A stretch of 64,000 nucleotides of DNA from the NCBI GenBank assembly GCA_965230525.1, contig OZ246008.1:4464001-4528000 (forward strand), given 5' to 3'. The notes beneath the pieces were generated by a model that saw nothing but the letters and a program-made list of their open reading frames with translations, was not told the origin of the DNA and did no database searches. The position numbers were made by a program, and so were the translations under genes. How positions within the stretch are numbered: position 1 is the stretch's first letter; each line of letters starts with the position of its first letter. Shown piece after piece: positions 1 to 9,310 of the stretch. This DNA comes from GCA-002733465 sp965230525. Its GTDB lineage: Bacteria > Pseudomonadota > Gammaproteobacteria > Enterobacterales > Kangiellaceae.

Positions 1-2486
1 TAGGCAGTGTTGACTTTAGTAACCTTGCTTCTTTTGGGGGCTCATCGGTGGCTGAAAATGGTTACTTTATCAATGGGTTTGATGTGACCAACATTCGAAA
101 CTTTGTATCTTTTGCAACGCTACCGTTTGATGCTTTGGAACAACAGCAAGTCAAAACCGGTGGTTATGGCGCTGAATACGGCCGGTCATTAGGCGGCGTG
201 GTCAACATTGTTACCAAGAGCGGTTCTAATGAATGGGAATTTGGTGGTGCGGCTTACTACTCGCCGGATGGATTACGCGGAGCGCCACAAGACTCTTTAT
301 CACAAGATCCTGACCAAGACGCGTCAACACGACTCTACACTTATAATTCGGATGATACCTTTGAGAGGCTCAACTACAATATTTATGCGGGTGGTCCAAT
401 CATTCAAGATAAACTATTTTTCTTTGGTATGTTTGAAGGCAGAAATGATAAGACCAATATATATCGCTCATCGACCAGTGAAAGTAATCAAAGTAGCGAG
501 CCAAACTACCTAATAAAACTGGACTGGAATGTTTCTGATAACCACATACTCGAATACACCCATATCAACAATACCCAAGTGCAAGAAATTGGTAGCTATG
601 ATAATCCGACAGGAAGTTATTATACTGGTGAGCATGGCGACTTAGCCGACTCTTACTCGCAAGAATCGGGTGGTGAAATTCATATTGCGAAGTACACTGG
701 TTATTTAACCGATAATTTAATCGTCTCCGCGCTTTATGGCAATTTGGAAGATGTCACTAAACGAAATCCAGCGGGCGCAGAAGGTGACGCATGCCCTGCC
801 GTAGTGGACTCCCGAGATGGCGGATTTTCGTTACCCGGTTGCTGGGTTAACTTTACCGTGCGCGACTTGCAAGCCGGTCCAGATACCGATGAACGAGAGT
901 CACTTCGACTTTCTGCTGAGTACGCGTTGGATGATCACACCTTTCGATTTGGCTACGACTCAGAAGAATTTGAATCGTTTGCTGGCGGAACTTCTCGCAG
1001 TGGAGGCGTTTATTGGCGTTACTTTGATGATACCGCAGCAGGTGTTACCACTCCAAATGGATATGTTGTCAGAAAACGTGAACGCAATACTTTATCCGCA
1101 AACTTTAAGGTTGAAAATAAAGCAATCTATTTAGAAGATAGCTGGCAAGTGACGGATGATCTTTTAGCCTATATCGGTATTCGTCAAGAATCATTTGCTA
1201 ACTACAACGGTGATGGTATTAAGTTTGTTGACTCCTCTGGAGAAATAGCACCGCGATTAGGTTTCTCTTATGACATGCAAGGAGATAGCACTCAAAAACT
1301 CTTTGGTACTTGGGGGCGTTACTATATTCCAGTGGCTTCGAATACCAATATTCGAGCGTCTGGCTCAGAAATTAGTACAGAAGAATGGTTTGAATACACT
1401 GCAATCGACCCTGTCACTTGGGCACCAACTTTAGGCGATGTCGTGATTCCGCTCGCGGTCAATGGTAGCGTTGAAGCGCCCGATCCCAGAACTGTCGCGG
1501 CAACCAATTTATCGCCAATGTTCCAAGATGAGTTAATCCTTGGTTATCAACAAGAGCTAGACAACCAATGGGTCGTGGGTGCCAAATATATCAGTCGAGA
1601 AGTAAAAGATGGCATGGATGATTATTGTTCTCATCAAGTTTTTGCTGATTGGGCTGAAGAAAATGGCTATAACAATTTTGATACCGCTTCAATGGCATCT
1701 TGTATGATGATGAATCCAGGAAAGGATTTTTCAATTGCTCTTGATCTCGAAAACGATGGCAACTTTACCAATGTGGTCATTCCTGCAGAACGATTCGGTC
1801 TTAAAGCATACAAGCGAACTTATAATGCACTCGAGTTATCTGCGGAACGAGTGGCAGATAACTGGTCATTCCAAACGTCTTACACCTATGCGAAAAGTGA
1901 AGGTAACAGTGAAGGCTATGTCAACTCCACTCAAGAGCAGGATGATGCAGGACTTACTCAAGATCTTGACCATGCCTTGTTTCAACATGGTGCCGATGGT
2001 CCACTGCCCAACGATAGACATCATTCTATCAAAGCCTTTGGAGCCTATGCGATCAATGATGAACTCTCTATCTCGGGAAATTTCTTAGCGCAATCTGGAC
2101 GCCCAATTAGCTGTACTGGTTGGGTGCCATTGGATGACCCAGCGCTTGGCGAAGACGCAGGCAATCTCGTGTTTTACGGTGCTTCTAGTTTCTATTGTGT
2201 CGATGAGAATGGTGAGAGCCAGTTAGGACAACGTGGAAATCAGGGCCGCACACCTTGGACTTATACATTTGATATGGGTATTTCTTATCAGCCGAATTGG
2301 GCAGATAACAATCTTACTCTTCGCATGGATATCTTCAATCTATTTGATGCAGGCCAGGTGACTTCATACAATGAGCAAGGGGATATTGATCGTTCCAATC
2401 CAAGGCAAAACCCCAACTTTCTCACGCCGAGTAGTTGGCAAACGCCAAGAGAAGTTAGGCTTTCTGCACGTTTTAACTTTCAATAA
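1..2486 (+). CDS. TonB-dependent receptor, Oar-like (5' truncated by window edge)
   Basis: Outer-membrane TonB-dependent transporter, of which the last ~827 residues are visible. The frame is open from base 3 through the window edge, so the GTG at 48 is only an internal codon and the true start lies upstream. The visible part begins in the plug domain (NGYFINGFDVTN, then QVKTGGYGAEYGRSLGGVVNIVTKSG), followed by a long 22-strand-type barrel rich in aromatic and Asp/Asn residues, and ends RFNFQ, near the C-terminal aromatic signature of Omp85-inserted barrels. The EYGRSLGGVVN plug motif resembles Oar/carboxypeptidase-regulatory-domain receptors that import peptides or glycans; substrate is not determinable. 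It is convergent with the aminotransferase at 2581 and the two share a terminator. Confidence 0.93.
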   Translation, partial: GSVDFSNLASFGGSSVAENGYFINGFDVTNIRNFVSFATLPFDALEQQQVKTGGYGAEYGRSLGGVVNIVTKSGSNEWEFGGAAYYSPDGLRGAPQDSLSQDPDQDASTRLYTYNSDDTFERLNYNIYAGGPIIQDKLFFFGMFEGRNDKTNIYRSSTSESNQSSEPNYLIKLDWNVSDNHILEYTHINNTQVQEIGSYDNPTGSYYTGEHGDLADSYSQESGGEIHIAKYTGYLTDNLIVSALYGNLEDVTKRNPAGAEGDACPAVVDSRDGGFSLPGCWVNFTVRDLQAGPDTDERESLRLSAEYALDDHTFRFGYDSEEFESFAGGTSRSGGVYWRYFDDTAAGVTTPNGYVVRKRERNTLSANFKVENKAIYLEDSWQVTDDLLAYIGIRQESFANYNGDGIKFVDSSGEIAPRLGFSYDMQGDSTQKLFGTWGRYYIPVASNTNIRASGSEISTEEWFEYTAIDPVTWAPTLGDVVIPLAVNGSVEAPDPRTVAATNLSPMFQDELILGYQQELDNQWVVGAKYISREVKDGMDDYCSHQVFADWAEENGYNNFDTASMASCMMMNPGKDFSIALDLENDGNFTNVVIPAERFGLKAYKRTYNALELSAERVADNWSFQTSYTYAKSEGNSEGYVNSTQEQDDAGLTQDLDHALFQHGADGPLPNDRHHSIKAFGAYAINDELSISGNFLAQSGRPISCTGWVPLDDPALGEDAGNLVFYGASSFYCVDENGESQLGQRGNQGRTPWTYTFDMGISYQPNWADNNLTLRMDIFNLFDAGQVTSYNEQGDIDRSNPRQNPNFLTPSSWQTPREVRLSARFNFQ

Positions 2487-2535
2487 TAAACGTGTTCGCT
2501 CCGTAGATTTTTCTATCGAGCGCAAAGCTTGAAGT

Positions 2536-2570
2536 AAAAAACCGATGTGATTTATCACATCGGTTTTTTT
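2536..2570. terminator. Bidirectional intrinsic terminator
   Basis: Perfect 10-bp stem ACCGATGTGA / TCACATCGGT (2541-2550 and 2555-2564) with a TTTA loop. It is flanked by an A run on the left (2536-2540) and a T run on the right (2565-2570), so it can terminate on both strands. It lies between the convergent receptor gene and aminotransferase gene. Confidence 0.93.
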
Positions 2571-2580
2571 ATGCCAATAT

Positions 2581-3915
2581 TTAAGCGAGACGAGCGATTT
2601 CTGCCAAGGCTCTTTCAATTTCCTGTTCATTATTAATCAAGCTAGGTGCAAACCGTGCAAAACTTTTAGGGTAAGGTGTACTGCTCATAATAATGCCCCA
2701 CTTATGTAGCTTTTCGACGACCTGATCGGGGGTATGTCCATCCACATCGAAACAAACTTGACCGGAAGATAACGCTGAATCGATAGGAGTATGCAATGTC
2801 ACATGTTTCATCTTAGCCAAACCAAGTTTGGTCTGGGTGTTGAGTTGATGGATTCGTTTTTGCACCTGAGCTTTGCCTAACTGCATATGAAGGTCAAATG
2901 CTGCGGGTAACGCCCAGCGATATTCGAACGAATGAAAACCACCTGGTGTCATGTGCTGACCGATAGGCACGTTACTTTGTTTGGCTTGACCTAGCCAGAC
3001 TGCATAAGAAAGACTAAAACTGGGAATGACCGCATTACAATTTTCCCAACCGCGATCCGATCCCCAAACCACTCCGGTTCCTCGAGGACCAAAGATCCAT
3101 TTGTGAGTACCTGCAATAAAAAAATCGCAACCAATCGAACTAACGTCAACATCTTCAATGCCGAAGCCATGCACGCCATCGACGCAAAAAATAATTTTCT
3201 TGTCTTTGCTACGTCTTAAGTTGACCGTTTTAATCATTTTGGCAATATCATGAATCGGTAACTTTACTCCACTCATTGAGTGCACCCAAGTGACAGCAAC
3301 CACTTTGGTTTGCTTGGTGATAGCAGCCCTTAATTGATTTACAATTTCCTTGGGGTTAGCTTTAGCAGGATTTTTATATAGTGCAACCTTCCTAACTTTA
3401 GCACCAGTTCGATCGGCTCTCAGCTTTATTGAAAGGTCGCTTGAGTAATGTTCATGTGTCGTTTGTAATATTTCCTCATTCGGTTTTAATTTTAGTCCGC
3501 TATAAACCATTGCTAATCCCATCGTGGTGCTATCAGTCAAAGCAATGTTTTGCCACTTAACACCCATATAGTTTGCTGCAGATTGAGCAATTTGTTGGTC
3601 GATGGTTTGAAAGTTTTGGTGCCAGTAATCGGCTGGATTTTTATCAAACTCATCCCGATGTTTATTGATCAGTTGGGTTACTGGCGTTGGGTGTGATGCT
3701 AGCAAGAAAGTTGCTAGATGAACGTAATCATTGGTTAAAGGAAAGAGTTTTCTTAAATGCGTCCAGTCACCCGCTTTAATTTTAAAAGGTTTTGAATCTT
3801 GAGGGTTTGATTGGTGCGCTCCACTTGCTATCGCATTAGCATTCTGCGAGGTCATACTTGAAGCGAGCCCGGTTATAGCCAAACCGGCGGTACTTAAAAA
3901 ACGTCGTCGTTGCAT
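2581..3915 (-). CDS. Tat-exported class V aminotransferase (PLP enzyme)
   Basis: A fold-type I PLP enzyme of the class V aminotransferase / isopenicillin-N-epimerase-like group, 444 residues. The N-terminus carries a twin-arginine signal (MQRRRFLSTAGLAITG, then SQNANA before the likely cleavage), so the folded holoenzyme is expected in the periplasm or attached to the membrane. The PLP-binding segment is clear: FCVDGVHGFG supplies the conserved Asp that contacts the pyridine nitrogen, and FIAGTHKWIFGPRGTG contains the Schiff-base Lys. A longer reading frame begins at a GTG at 3939, but the ATG at 3915 is preceded by AGGAAG at good spacing and puts the RRR motif next to the start. Substrate is unknown; other Tat-borne class V enzymes are annotated only by similarity to epimerases or cysteine desulfurases. 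Confidence 0.88.
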   Translation of the reverse strand: MQRRRFLSTAGLAITGLASSMTSQNANAIASGAHQSNPQDSKPFKIKAGDWTHLRKLFPLTNDYVHLATFLLASHPTPVTQLINKHRDEFDKNPADYWHQNFQTIDQQIAQSAANYMGVKWQNIALTDSTTMGLAMVYSGLKLKPNEEILQTTHEHYSSDLSIKLRADRTGAKVRKVALYKNPAKANPKEIVNQLRAAITKQTKVVAVTWVHSMSGVKLPIHDIAKMIKTVNLRRSKDKKIIFCVDGVHGFGIEDVDVSSIGCDFFIAGTHKWIFGPRGTGVVWGSDRGWENCNAVIPSFSLSYAVWLGQAKQSNVPIGQHMTPGGFHSFEYRWALPAAFDLHMQLGKAQVQKRIHQLNTQTKLGLAKMKHVTLHTPIDSALSSGQVCFDVDGHTPDQVVEKLHKWGIIMSSTPYPKSFARFAPSLINNEQEIERALAEIARLA

Positions 3916-4166
3916 AACAATCTTCCTATCAGTTTGCACAGTGAAATAGTTTTTCTACACAAGCTAGTTGCTCGTTTTTTATCTTCTCAACAGCACAAGT
4001 CGACAGGCAAAACCAAGGAGGTTATCCTTGACTTGAATGACGAAGGATCACATCATACCCAGTTGCTTAGTTATTGTCATCTAACAGATTTAATAATTTG
4101 TACAGACCGATAAGTGGTTAGCTTTCCAAGAAATGGATTAGCGTTATTCGTCAGGCAAAAACAAAA

Positions 4167-5402
4167 TTATCCCTTATTCGCTTTTAACATCAAGTTTCTC
4201 GGCGTGACCGCTTGCTCGCAAAACTCAATTATCTCACATTGATATCCATGTTCTGCCAAATACAGCGCTTGATCAAGTAATAGCCAAACTTCAACCGCTC
4301 TTTGAAAGTGACTTTGAACCCATTCCATTTGCTGTACTGCGGGCATTCTCTTGGTTGCCTGCCTAAGCACCTTTTCCACATCAACTTCATCTGCCTGTTG
4401 CATCAGTTGAGGCTGCTTCTTGATTTCACTAGCCCAGAGGATAAATGATTTAAAATCAGATTTTAGAATGCGCTTAGGAATAGTGGGCAACGGCATATAT
4501 TGATCAATCGACCGAACGTTTCTTTGCCAACTATCAAATGCCACACGCCACAGCTTTTCCTTCGATTGCTCATTCCTTTCTCTTTGCCCTGCCGTAACCA
4601 CTTTTTTTAGTGGTAGACTTAAATCGAGTTTCGATAAGTTGATTAGGCTCTTTTTAGCCAAGCTTGAAAGTGGTTGATAATACTGCTGAGCGATTAAGTT
4701 ATAACAACATGGCGCCAAACATAATCCATGCATATCATGCGTGACGACTTTCTTTACCAACTGGGTATGTAAGTCTCCACACGCATGTAGCGCAATTGGA
4801 AAATGATGAGCCGATAAGTATCTGGATATTTCTTGAGACAAAACATCGCACTGCGTGACTTCGGCTGGACAATAATGCTTAATGATTTCCAAACGTTGAT
4901 TGAGTTGCTCATTTTTGTCACATAGTGCTTGCTTCCACTCGATGCTTAAGATTGATTTGGCGTTATTACTAGCAACCAGTCGACCTAAATGCCCTTTGCC
5001 AGCGCACCATTCTACCACTGCGTGTTGGATTGGAACATGAGGTGCAAAACACGAGATTTGTGACCATTTTCTACCGGCGATTTGATATTGCCAATGAGGG
5101 TTAGGGGGATCTAGTGTTTGATAATTTGATTCGATGTTTGTTAATCGCTTTATCGCCGCTAAATCAGGTATAAACTGATTTAGCTCAACGTCTTCGAATG
5201 GTTGCGATAAATCAACGCTAACACCGACGCTGCTTGAATCTTTGGATGAATGCTTTTCCAGCTTCAGATGTAAGTCGGGTGCAAGTTTTTTCCAACGACT
5301 TTCGATCTCAAAGAAAGCGCCAAACTGCCACCAATGACGATTATCATAGAGTAGTTTGTCGAGAGAGTTAAATTGGTGCTTAAGGTTCACTTTTGAGTGC
5401 AT
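4167..5402 (-). CDS. SAM-dependent methyltransferase (Methyltransf_32-like)
   Basis: 411-residue cytoplasmic protein with a class I methyltransferase core. The SAM-binding motif I is VEWCAGKGHLGRLVA near residue 130, followed by SIEWKQALC (motif II acidic position). ALHACGDLHTQLVKK and LAPCCYNLI match the ACGxL and APCCY signatures of the Methyltransf_32 group. The N-terminal ~110 residues and C-terminal ~130 residues are not recognisable. It lies alone on the minus strand with no close partner, so the substrate (RNA, protein or small molecule) cannot be inferred. The ATG at 5402 has no strong ribosome binding site. Confidence 0.8.
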   Translation of the reverse strand: MHSKVNLKHQFNSLDKLLYDNRHWWQFGAFFEIESRWKKLAPDLHLKLEKHSSKDSSSVGVSVDLSQPFEDVELNQFIPDLAAIKRLTNIESNYQTLDPPNPHWQYQIAGRKWSQISCFAPHVPIQHAVVEWCAGKGHLGRLVASNNAKSILSIEWKQALCDKNEQLNQRLEIIKHYCPAEVTQCDVLSQEISRYLSAHHFPIALHACGDLHTQLVKKVVTHDMHGLCLAPCCYNLIAQQYYQPLSSLAKKSLINLSKLDLSLPLKKVVTAGQRERNEQSKEKLWRVAFDSWQRNVRSIDQYMPLPTIPKRILKSDFKSFILWASEIKKQPQLMQQADEVDVEKVLRQATKRMPAVQQMEWVQSHFQRAVEVWLLLDQALYLAEHGYQCEIIEFCEQAVTPRNLMLKANKG

Positions 5403-5528
5403 TAGTTTACTAGAGTCGGCAAACTATTTTAGGTAGCAAACCGAACAATGTCCAACGGTAAAAACGCCTAAGAAAGACGCTTTTACCTAACTGCTACGAT
5501 TTTAAAGTCGAAACAGGACTTAGGATCA

Positions 5529-6995
5529 CTAATATTGCCATTCTGCAATTTTGTTTTTACTACTCGCTAACCAATTTTTGATCTTGCCAGCATTCGCTTC
5601 AAGATAAGACCCACAAACAATCAAGCTTATCCCAACGCCAGCTAAAGCAATCCAGTAATTGAATTCAAATCCTGTGATTAATAGAGCGAGTTGATGGTAA
5701 AGCCCCATTGATAGCAATATTAATCCACCGACTAACAATCCTTTTTGTTGATATACAAAGCTGGCCACCAACATGACTAAGCCACTCAGCAACATTAATA
5801 AAGACGACATTAAGCTTTCAGTTATTAGGTAAGTTGCTGACAAACCAAAAACCAATACCACAGAAGCAATCACGCGATAACTTGCTGCGCGTCGTTGACC
5901 GCGAAATGACATTTCAAATAATAAACCTGAAGTAATCATAGTTGAAAGTGCAACCACAACTTCGAATGGAATAGCCAAATCCAACATGGTTACAGCTAAA
6001 GTTACACCAATTACAAACGTGAGAAGGACTGACACTAGTTCCGCAATTAATTTCACAAGTGACTTTTCGGCTAACGTTTGTGTAACTAAGCGAATAGCGA
6101 AGAATCCGATTAGCGAAGCAGTGCTGACGAGAATAGCGTCAAACTGGTACAGCCAGAAACTCCTTGTTAGTAATATTAAAACAGGTACAAATTGAATACC
6201 TATTGCCACTTTGCCTTCAAGCGTTTTTAATGCCAACGCTTGCTTAGAGGTGACCTGATAAAAATACATCAGACTAGCTGCCGCGATCATAGCAATCAAT
6301 CCAACTAATTCAGGTTGTCGAAATGGTACAAGTAGCAACAGGTTACTAAGCATAAAAAACAAACTCGCCTTGCGGCTCACTTGTCTAACCAGCACCATAA
6401 ATCCAAACAAGACAACCGGTGCGAGCACCAAGGAAGACGCTAACGACACCCATAGCGAATTCTCGAATGAACCAATACTCCAAGTGACATAGGAGGGATA
6501 TTCAAGACTAGTCACACCACTCACACCTGAAAAAATAAAGCCACCTAATATGGCAAAAATCATGGGTATCGAAAACAGCGCTAATATTAACAACAATCGC
6601 GCGCCTTTAGTTTCTTTGATCACTTTGGCATTAAAAAGTCCGATTCCCGCCAATGCAATGGTGTGCCCTAGAAAAACGAGGTATCGAGTTAGGTCGCCGC
6701 TGGCGTCCCAACCTTTAGCCAAAAAAGTATACAAGGATATAACGACCGCAATCGCCCCCGCTCCGCGCAAAATCTTAGGAAGTAAATTTAGCCAATTAGC
6801 AGGTTGGCTTGAATCAATTGGATCATCATCGATTTGGCTATCGTTAGGTTGCTTGTATCTATCCCGACTATTAGAAGATGAGTATTCCGTGTTGGGGTTA
6901 TTAGCGACCGAGTCGCTGGCATTACCGAACTGGACATTGCCGAGCTGGACATTACCGAACTGAGCATTGCCGGTCTCTGAAACTAAATTACTCAT
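5529..6995 (-). CDS. Polytopic membrane protein paired with PspA-like gene
   Basis: 488-residue inner-membrane protein with a hydrophilic N-terminal ~75 residues and then about 12-14 hydrophobic segments to the end. The first ones (GAGAIAVVISLYTFLAKGW, YLVFLGHTIALAGIGLF) weakly resemble DUF2157-type membrane proteins; I cannot name a function. The N-terminus holds four short G-N-x-Q-F/L-type repeats followed by a Ser/Asn-rich linker. The start ATG overlaps the stop of the upstream PspA-like gene by 8 nt (ATGAGTAA) and has a strong AAGGAGAAGGGG site inside that gene, so the two are translationally coupled and probably act together at the inner membrane. Confidence 0.8.
   Translation of the reverse strand: MSNLVSETGNAQFGNVQLGNVQFGNASDSVANNPNTEYSSSNSRDRYKQPNDSQIDDDPIDSSQPANWLNLLPKILRGAGAIAVVISLYTFLAKGWDASGDLTRYLVFLGHTIALAGIGLFNAKVIKETKGARLLLILALFSIPMIFAILGGFIFSGVSGVTSLEYPSYVTWSIGSFENSLWVSLASSLVLAPVVLFGFMVLVRQVSRKASLFFMLSNLLLLVPFRQPELVGLIAMIAAASLMYFYQVTSKQALALKTLEGKVAIGIQFVPVLILLTRSFWLYQFDAILVSTASLIGFFAIRLVTQTLAEKSLVKLIAELVSVLLTFVIGVTLAVTMLDLAIPFEVVVALSTMITSGLLFEMSFRGQRRAASYRVIASVVLVFGLSATYLITESLMSSLLMLLSGLVMLVASFVYQQKGLLVGGLILLSMGLYHQLALLITGFEFNYWIALAGVGISLIVCGSYLEANAGKIKNWLASSKNKIAEWQY
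6927..6971 (-). repeat. 15-bp tandem repeat within membrane-protein gene
   Basis: Three adjacent 15-bp units of the form GAACTGGACATTGCC (6927-6941, 6942-6956, 6957-6971), differing at one to four positions. On the coding strand they encode the pentapeptides GNAQF, GNVQL and GNVQF. Because the unit is a multiple of three, copy-number change would alter only the length of the N-terminal tail. Confidence 0.85.
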
Positions 6996-7737
6996 GCCCC
7001 TTCTCCTTGGTATTTACTTGGCTTGTGTTTTTAGGCGGTGAGAACTCTGCTTGATGACTATTATTCATTAATAGTTTGGCTAGTTCCGATTCAAGTTCAG
7101 CTTGCTTTTCTTGATCTTCAAATTCTTTTTCAAATGAGTCTAGATTGGCACTCAAATCATCATCCGCTAGAATGGCGGATAGCTTATGTTCAGTTCCGCT
7201 AATTCTGCTTCTTGTTTCTATATTTGCTTCCCACCGATCAAAGGTATCATGCAGTTGATTAAGGTTTGATTTTTGATGAGATTGAATCGTTTGTGCCATT
7301 TCTGAACTCGATTGGCGAGCAGATAACATTTCGCGCTTTTGCGCCATTTGTTGTAGTTCTAACTCGCCGTTGCGAATATCCTCGGCAAGTTTGTCGATCA
7401 TTAAATTAAACTCCGACAGACTCTGCTGATGCTGTTTAAGCGCAAGCGATACAGGTTGCTTACGCTGCAAACACTGGAGTGCTCGCTGTTGGTTATTGGA
7501 TGCTTCAGCAACCGCTCTTTTCTCCCAAAGCTTTTCAGATTTCAATAATTCGGCAATACTATTTTCGATATGTTGGCGCTTACGCTTCAGCTTAATGAGC
7601 TGTCGCTTAGCGCTTACGATTTTTTGCGATTGTTCGTCCAATGCCGCCTTAATCAGCGCATCATGGTTTTCAATATCAGCGACAACGCCGTCAATGCGCG
7701 AAAATAAGGTAATTGATAATCGTTTAAGAAGTGACAT
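6988..7737 (-). CDS. PspA/IM30 (Vipp1)-like coiled-coil protein
   Basis: 249 residues, almost entirely predicted alpha-helical coiled coil. The start MSLLKRLSITLFSRIDGVVADIENHDALIKAAL matches the PspA/IM30 layout: an amphipathic N-terminal helix, then the D/E-P-rich segment where PspA has DPEKM, here ENHDALI. QLIKLKRKRQHIE, EKLWEKRAVAEA and ALQCLQRKQ parallel the PspA heptad blocks. Members of this ESCRT-III-related family bind stressed inner membrane. A strong AGAGGAAAGG site lies before the ATG at 7737. It is coupled to the downstream membrane-protein gene. No pspF or pspBC is nearby, so this is a non-canonical Psp module. The last ~40 residues are acidic and disordered. Confidence 0.82.
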   Translation of the reverse strand: MSLLKRLSITLFSRIDGVVADIENHDALIKAALDEQSQKIVSAKRQLIKLKRKRQHIENSIAELLKSEKLWEKRAVAEASNNQQRALQCLQRKQPVSLALKQHQQSLSEFNLMIDKLAEDIRNGELELQQMAQKREMLSARQSSSEMAQTIQSHQKSNLNQLHDTFDRWEANIETRSRISGTEHKLSAILADDDLSANLDSFEKEFEDQEKQAELESELAKLLMNNSHQAEFSPPKNTSQVNTKEKGHE

Positions 7738-7978
7738 AATCCTTTCCTCTTGTTAGTTAATCACTCGGTGTCACTATCTACAATCAACACGGGTATTGAC
7801 AGAAAAAGGCAGGAAGTATCAAATATTGCTACTTTTGGAGCATAGTATTCAGTTTTTCAATAAAATGACTGGATAGCAACCTAATCCAACCTAAATACTG
7901 CGCCAATAAAAGGTTGCCTCTGCTAGGCTTACCTGTAGCCATTTTAAATTTCGTGTATCGAGAAAACCTACAGAACCG

Positions 7979-8494
7979 TTGGAAAAAACTGACTTGACTC
8001 CTTCCCTCACATTAATAGAAAGACGGCGCACTCAGCGGTTTACAGTGAGTTTGCTTGGCTATTATGTCACCGAACAAGGGATTAAAAATAAGATTCAAGT
8101 TGTTGATATTTCGAGTTCTGGCCTGCAGTTCGTGGTTGACCAAAGTGAAATGGTGGCATTAATTCCCCATTCTGGAAACCACAATACAATGAGTCCCGTA
8201 CCACTCGATTTATTTATTCACTTGGGATTTGAGTTACAAGACAATGCTGAACCCAAAAAGTTAGCGAACGAGAGTACCCCAAAATCGCTAGTGGAACAGC
8301 CTACCGATGCGAGCCTTACTCAAGTATTGGATATTGACACGCAAAATAAATCTGACGCAATCATTCAGATAAGTTGCGGAATTGTTTATATCAAACGCCA
8401 ATCAATGACTCAGTGTTCGGTTGGTTGTCGCTTTGAGCAGTTTATTGGCAATAGCAATGAACGACTGAGCGATTACCTCGCTACGCATCAGTAA
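7979..8494 (+). CDS. PilZ-domain protein
   Basis: 171-residue cytoplasmic protein. ERRRTQRFTV near residue 14 gives the RxxxR c-di-GMP-binding motif, and VVDISSSGLQFVVD near residue 40 gives the D/NxSxxG motif; the C-terminal CRFEQFIGNSNERLSDYL is the usual final strand and helix. About 60 residues of polar linker are inserted between the PilZ strands (residues ~60-125). The only in-frame start before the motif is the TTG at 7979, with a weak upstream site. It is monocistronic, so the process it controls cannot be read from context. Confidence 0.82.
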   Translation: MEKTDLTPSLTLIERRRTQRFTVSLLGYYVTEQGIKNKIQVVDISSSGLQFVVDQSEMVALIPHSGNHNTMSPVPLDLFIHLGFELQDNAEPKKLANESTPKSLVEQPTDASLTQVLDIDTQNKSDAIIQISCGIVYIKRQSMTQCSVGCRFEQFIGNSNERLSDYLATHQ

Positions 8495-8573
8495 TTTAAA
8501 CGAATATAATTAATGACTGATTAAATACAAAATTAAACTAGGCGCCCCTATCTGCCTCTGTTACACTTGTGAT

Positions 8574-9158
8574 ATGAAACGGTATTCCAAATCTCCTATA
8601 GTTTGCTTGCTCTTCGCTCTGCTTTTGTTCAATCAACAGGCGCTAGCATGCAGTACCACCAGTGAGCAGCCTAAAACTTTACCGGACCTTCCACCCGATC
8701 GGCTAGAAGCCTACAAAAAGGCTCAAGCCATCATTCACCAAGGCAAATACAAAAAAGGCACGCCAGGTTTTTATCAAGAACTTTTTGATACCGCGAGGCA
8801 TGTCTACATTGGACGAATCTCACTCATACTCGAAAAAAGCGACCGAGCAGATGAATCGAAAAAGGATGATGCAAGCTATGCCTATGTAAAAGTTTCTAAA
8901 GGCTGGAAGTCGGGTAAGGTTAGAGATGTTAGGCTTAGAGTTCCAAAACAAGAAGTTTTATGTGACCCACGATACAGCTACCGCTTAAAAGAAAAACAGC
9001 GGTATTTATTTTTTGAAAGCCGCAAAGGGTTGATTACCGCGCTGCCAATTGATAGCAAAATAGCTGATAACCGTTACGCCGCTCAGGCGATAAAATATTA
9101 TGGTCAATCTGACTGGTACTACTCTCGAAATACCACGATTCACTACAACTCACAGTAA
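8574..9158 (+). CDS. Exported protein of unknown function
   Basis: 194 residues with a clear Sec signal peptide (basic MKRYSK, then a leucine-rich core ending QQALAC). Cleavage after ALA would leave an N-terminal Cys, but the -3 residue is Ala, so lipidation is uncertain. The mature part is Lys- and Tyr-rich with two further cysteines. VYIGRISLIL and AYVKVSKGWKSGKVRDVRLRVP look like beta strands. The W-K-(S/T)-G segment followed by a Cys recalls short secreted proteins with a tissue-inhibitor-like OB fold, but this is only a resemblance. I do not recognise a family with confidence. Confidence 0.72.
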   Translation: MKRYSKSPIVCLLFALLLFNQQALACSTTSEQPKTLPDLPPDRLEAYKKAQAIIHQGKYKKGTPGFYQELFDTARHVYIGRISLILEKSDRADESKKDDASYAYVKVSKGWKSGKVRDVRLRVPKQEVLCDPRYSYRLKEKQRYLFFESRKGLITALPIDSKIADNRYAAQAIKYYGQSDWYYSRNTTIHYNSQ

Positions 9159-9310
9159 AAATCTTCATTCACTTCTTTTCCTCCCATTCACAAACTATTA
9201 ACGACTGACGTTTTTTAAAGAAAATTTTCTTCAACTGTTTTTGCTTGGAGGCTTCAGCTGCTTTAGGTATGATTGTGAGCAAAAATCAACTAAAAACTTG
9301 GAATCCCCTA

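Noticed and set aside
3916..3939. GTG start for the Tat aminotransferase
   Set aside because: The ATG at 3915 has AGGAAG upstream and places the twin-Arg motif correctly.
6550..6963. 137-aa plus-strand ORF
   Set aside because: It is wholly antisense to a well-supported membrane-protein gene and lacks a ribosome binding site and any recognisable composition.
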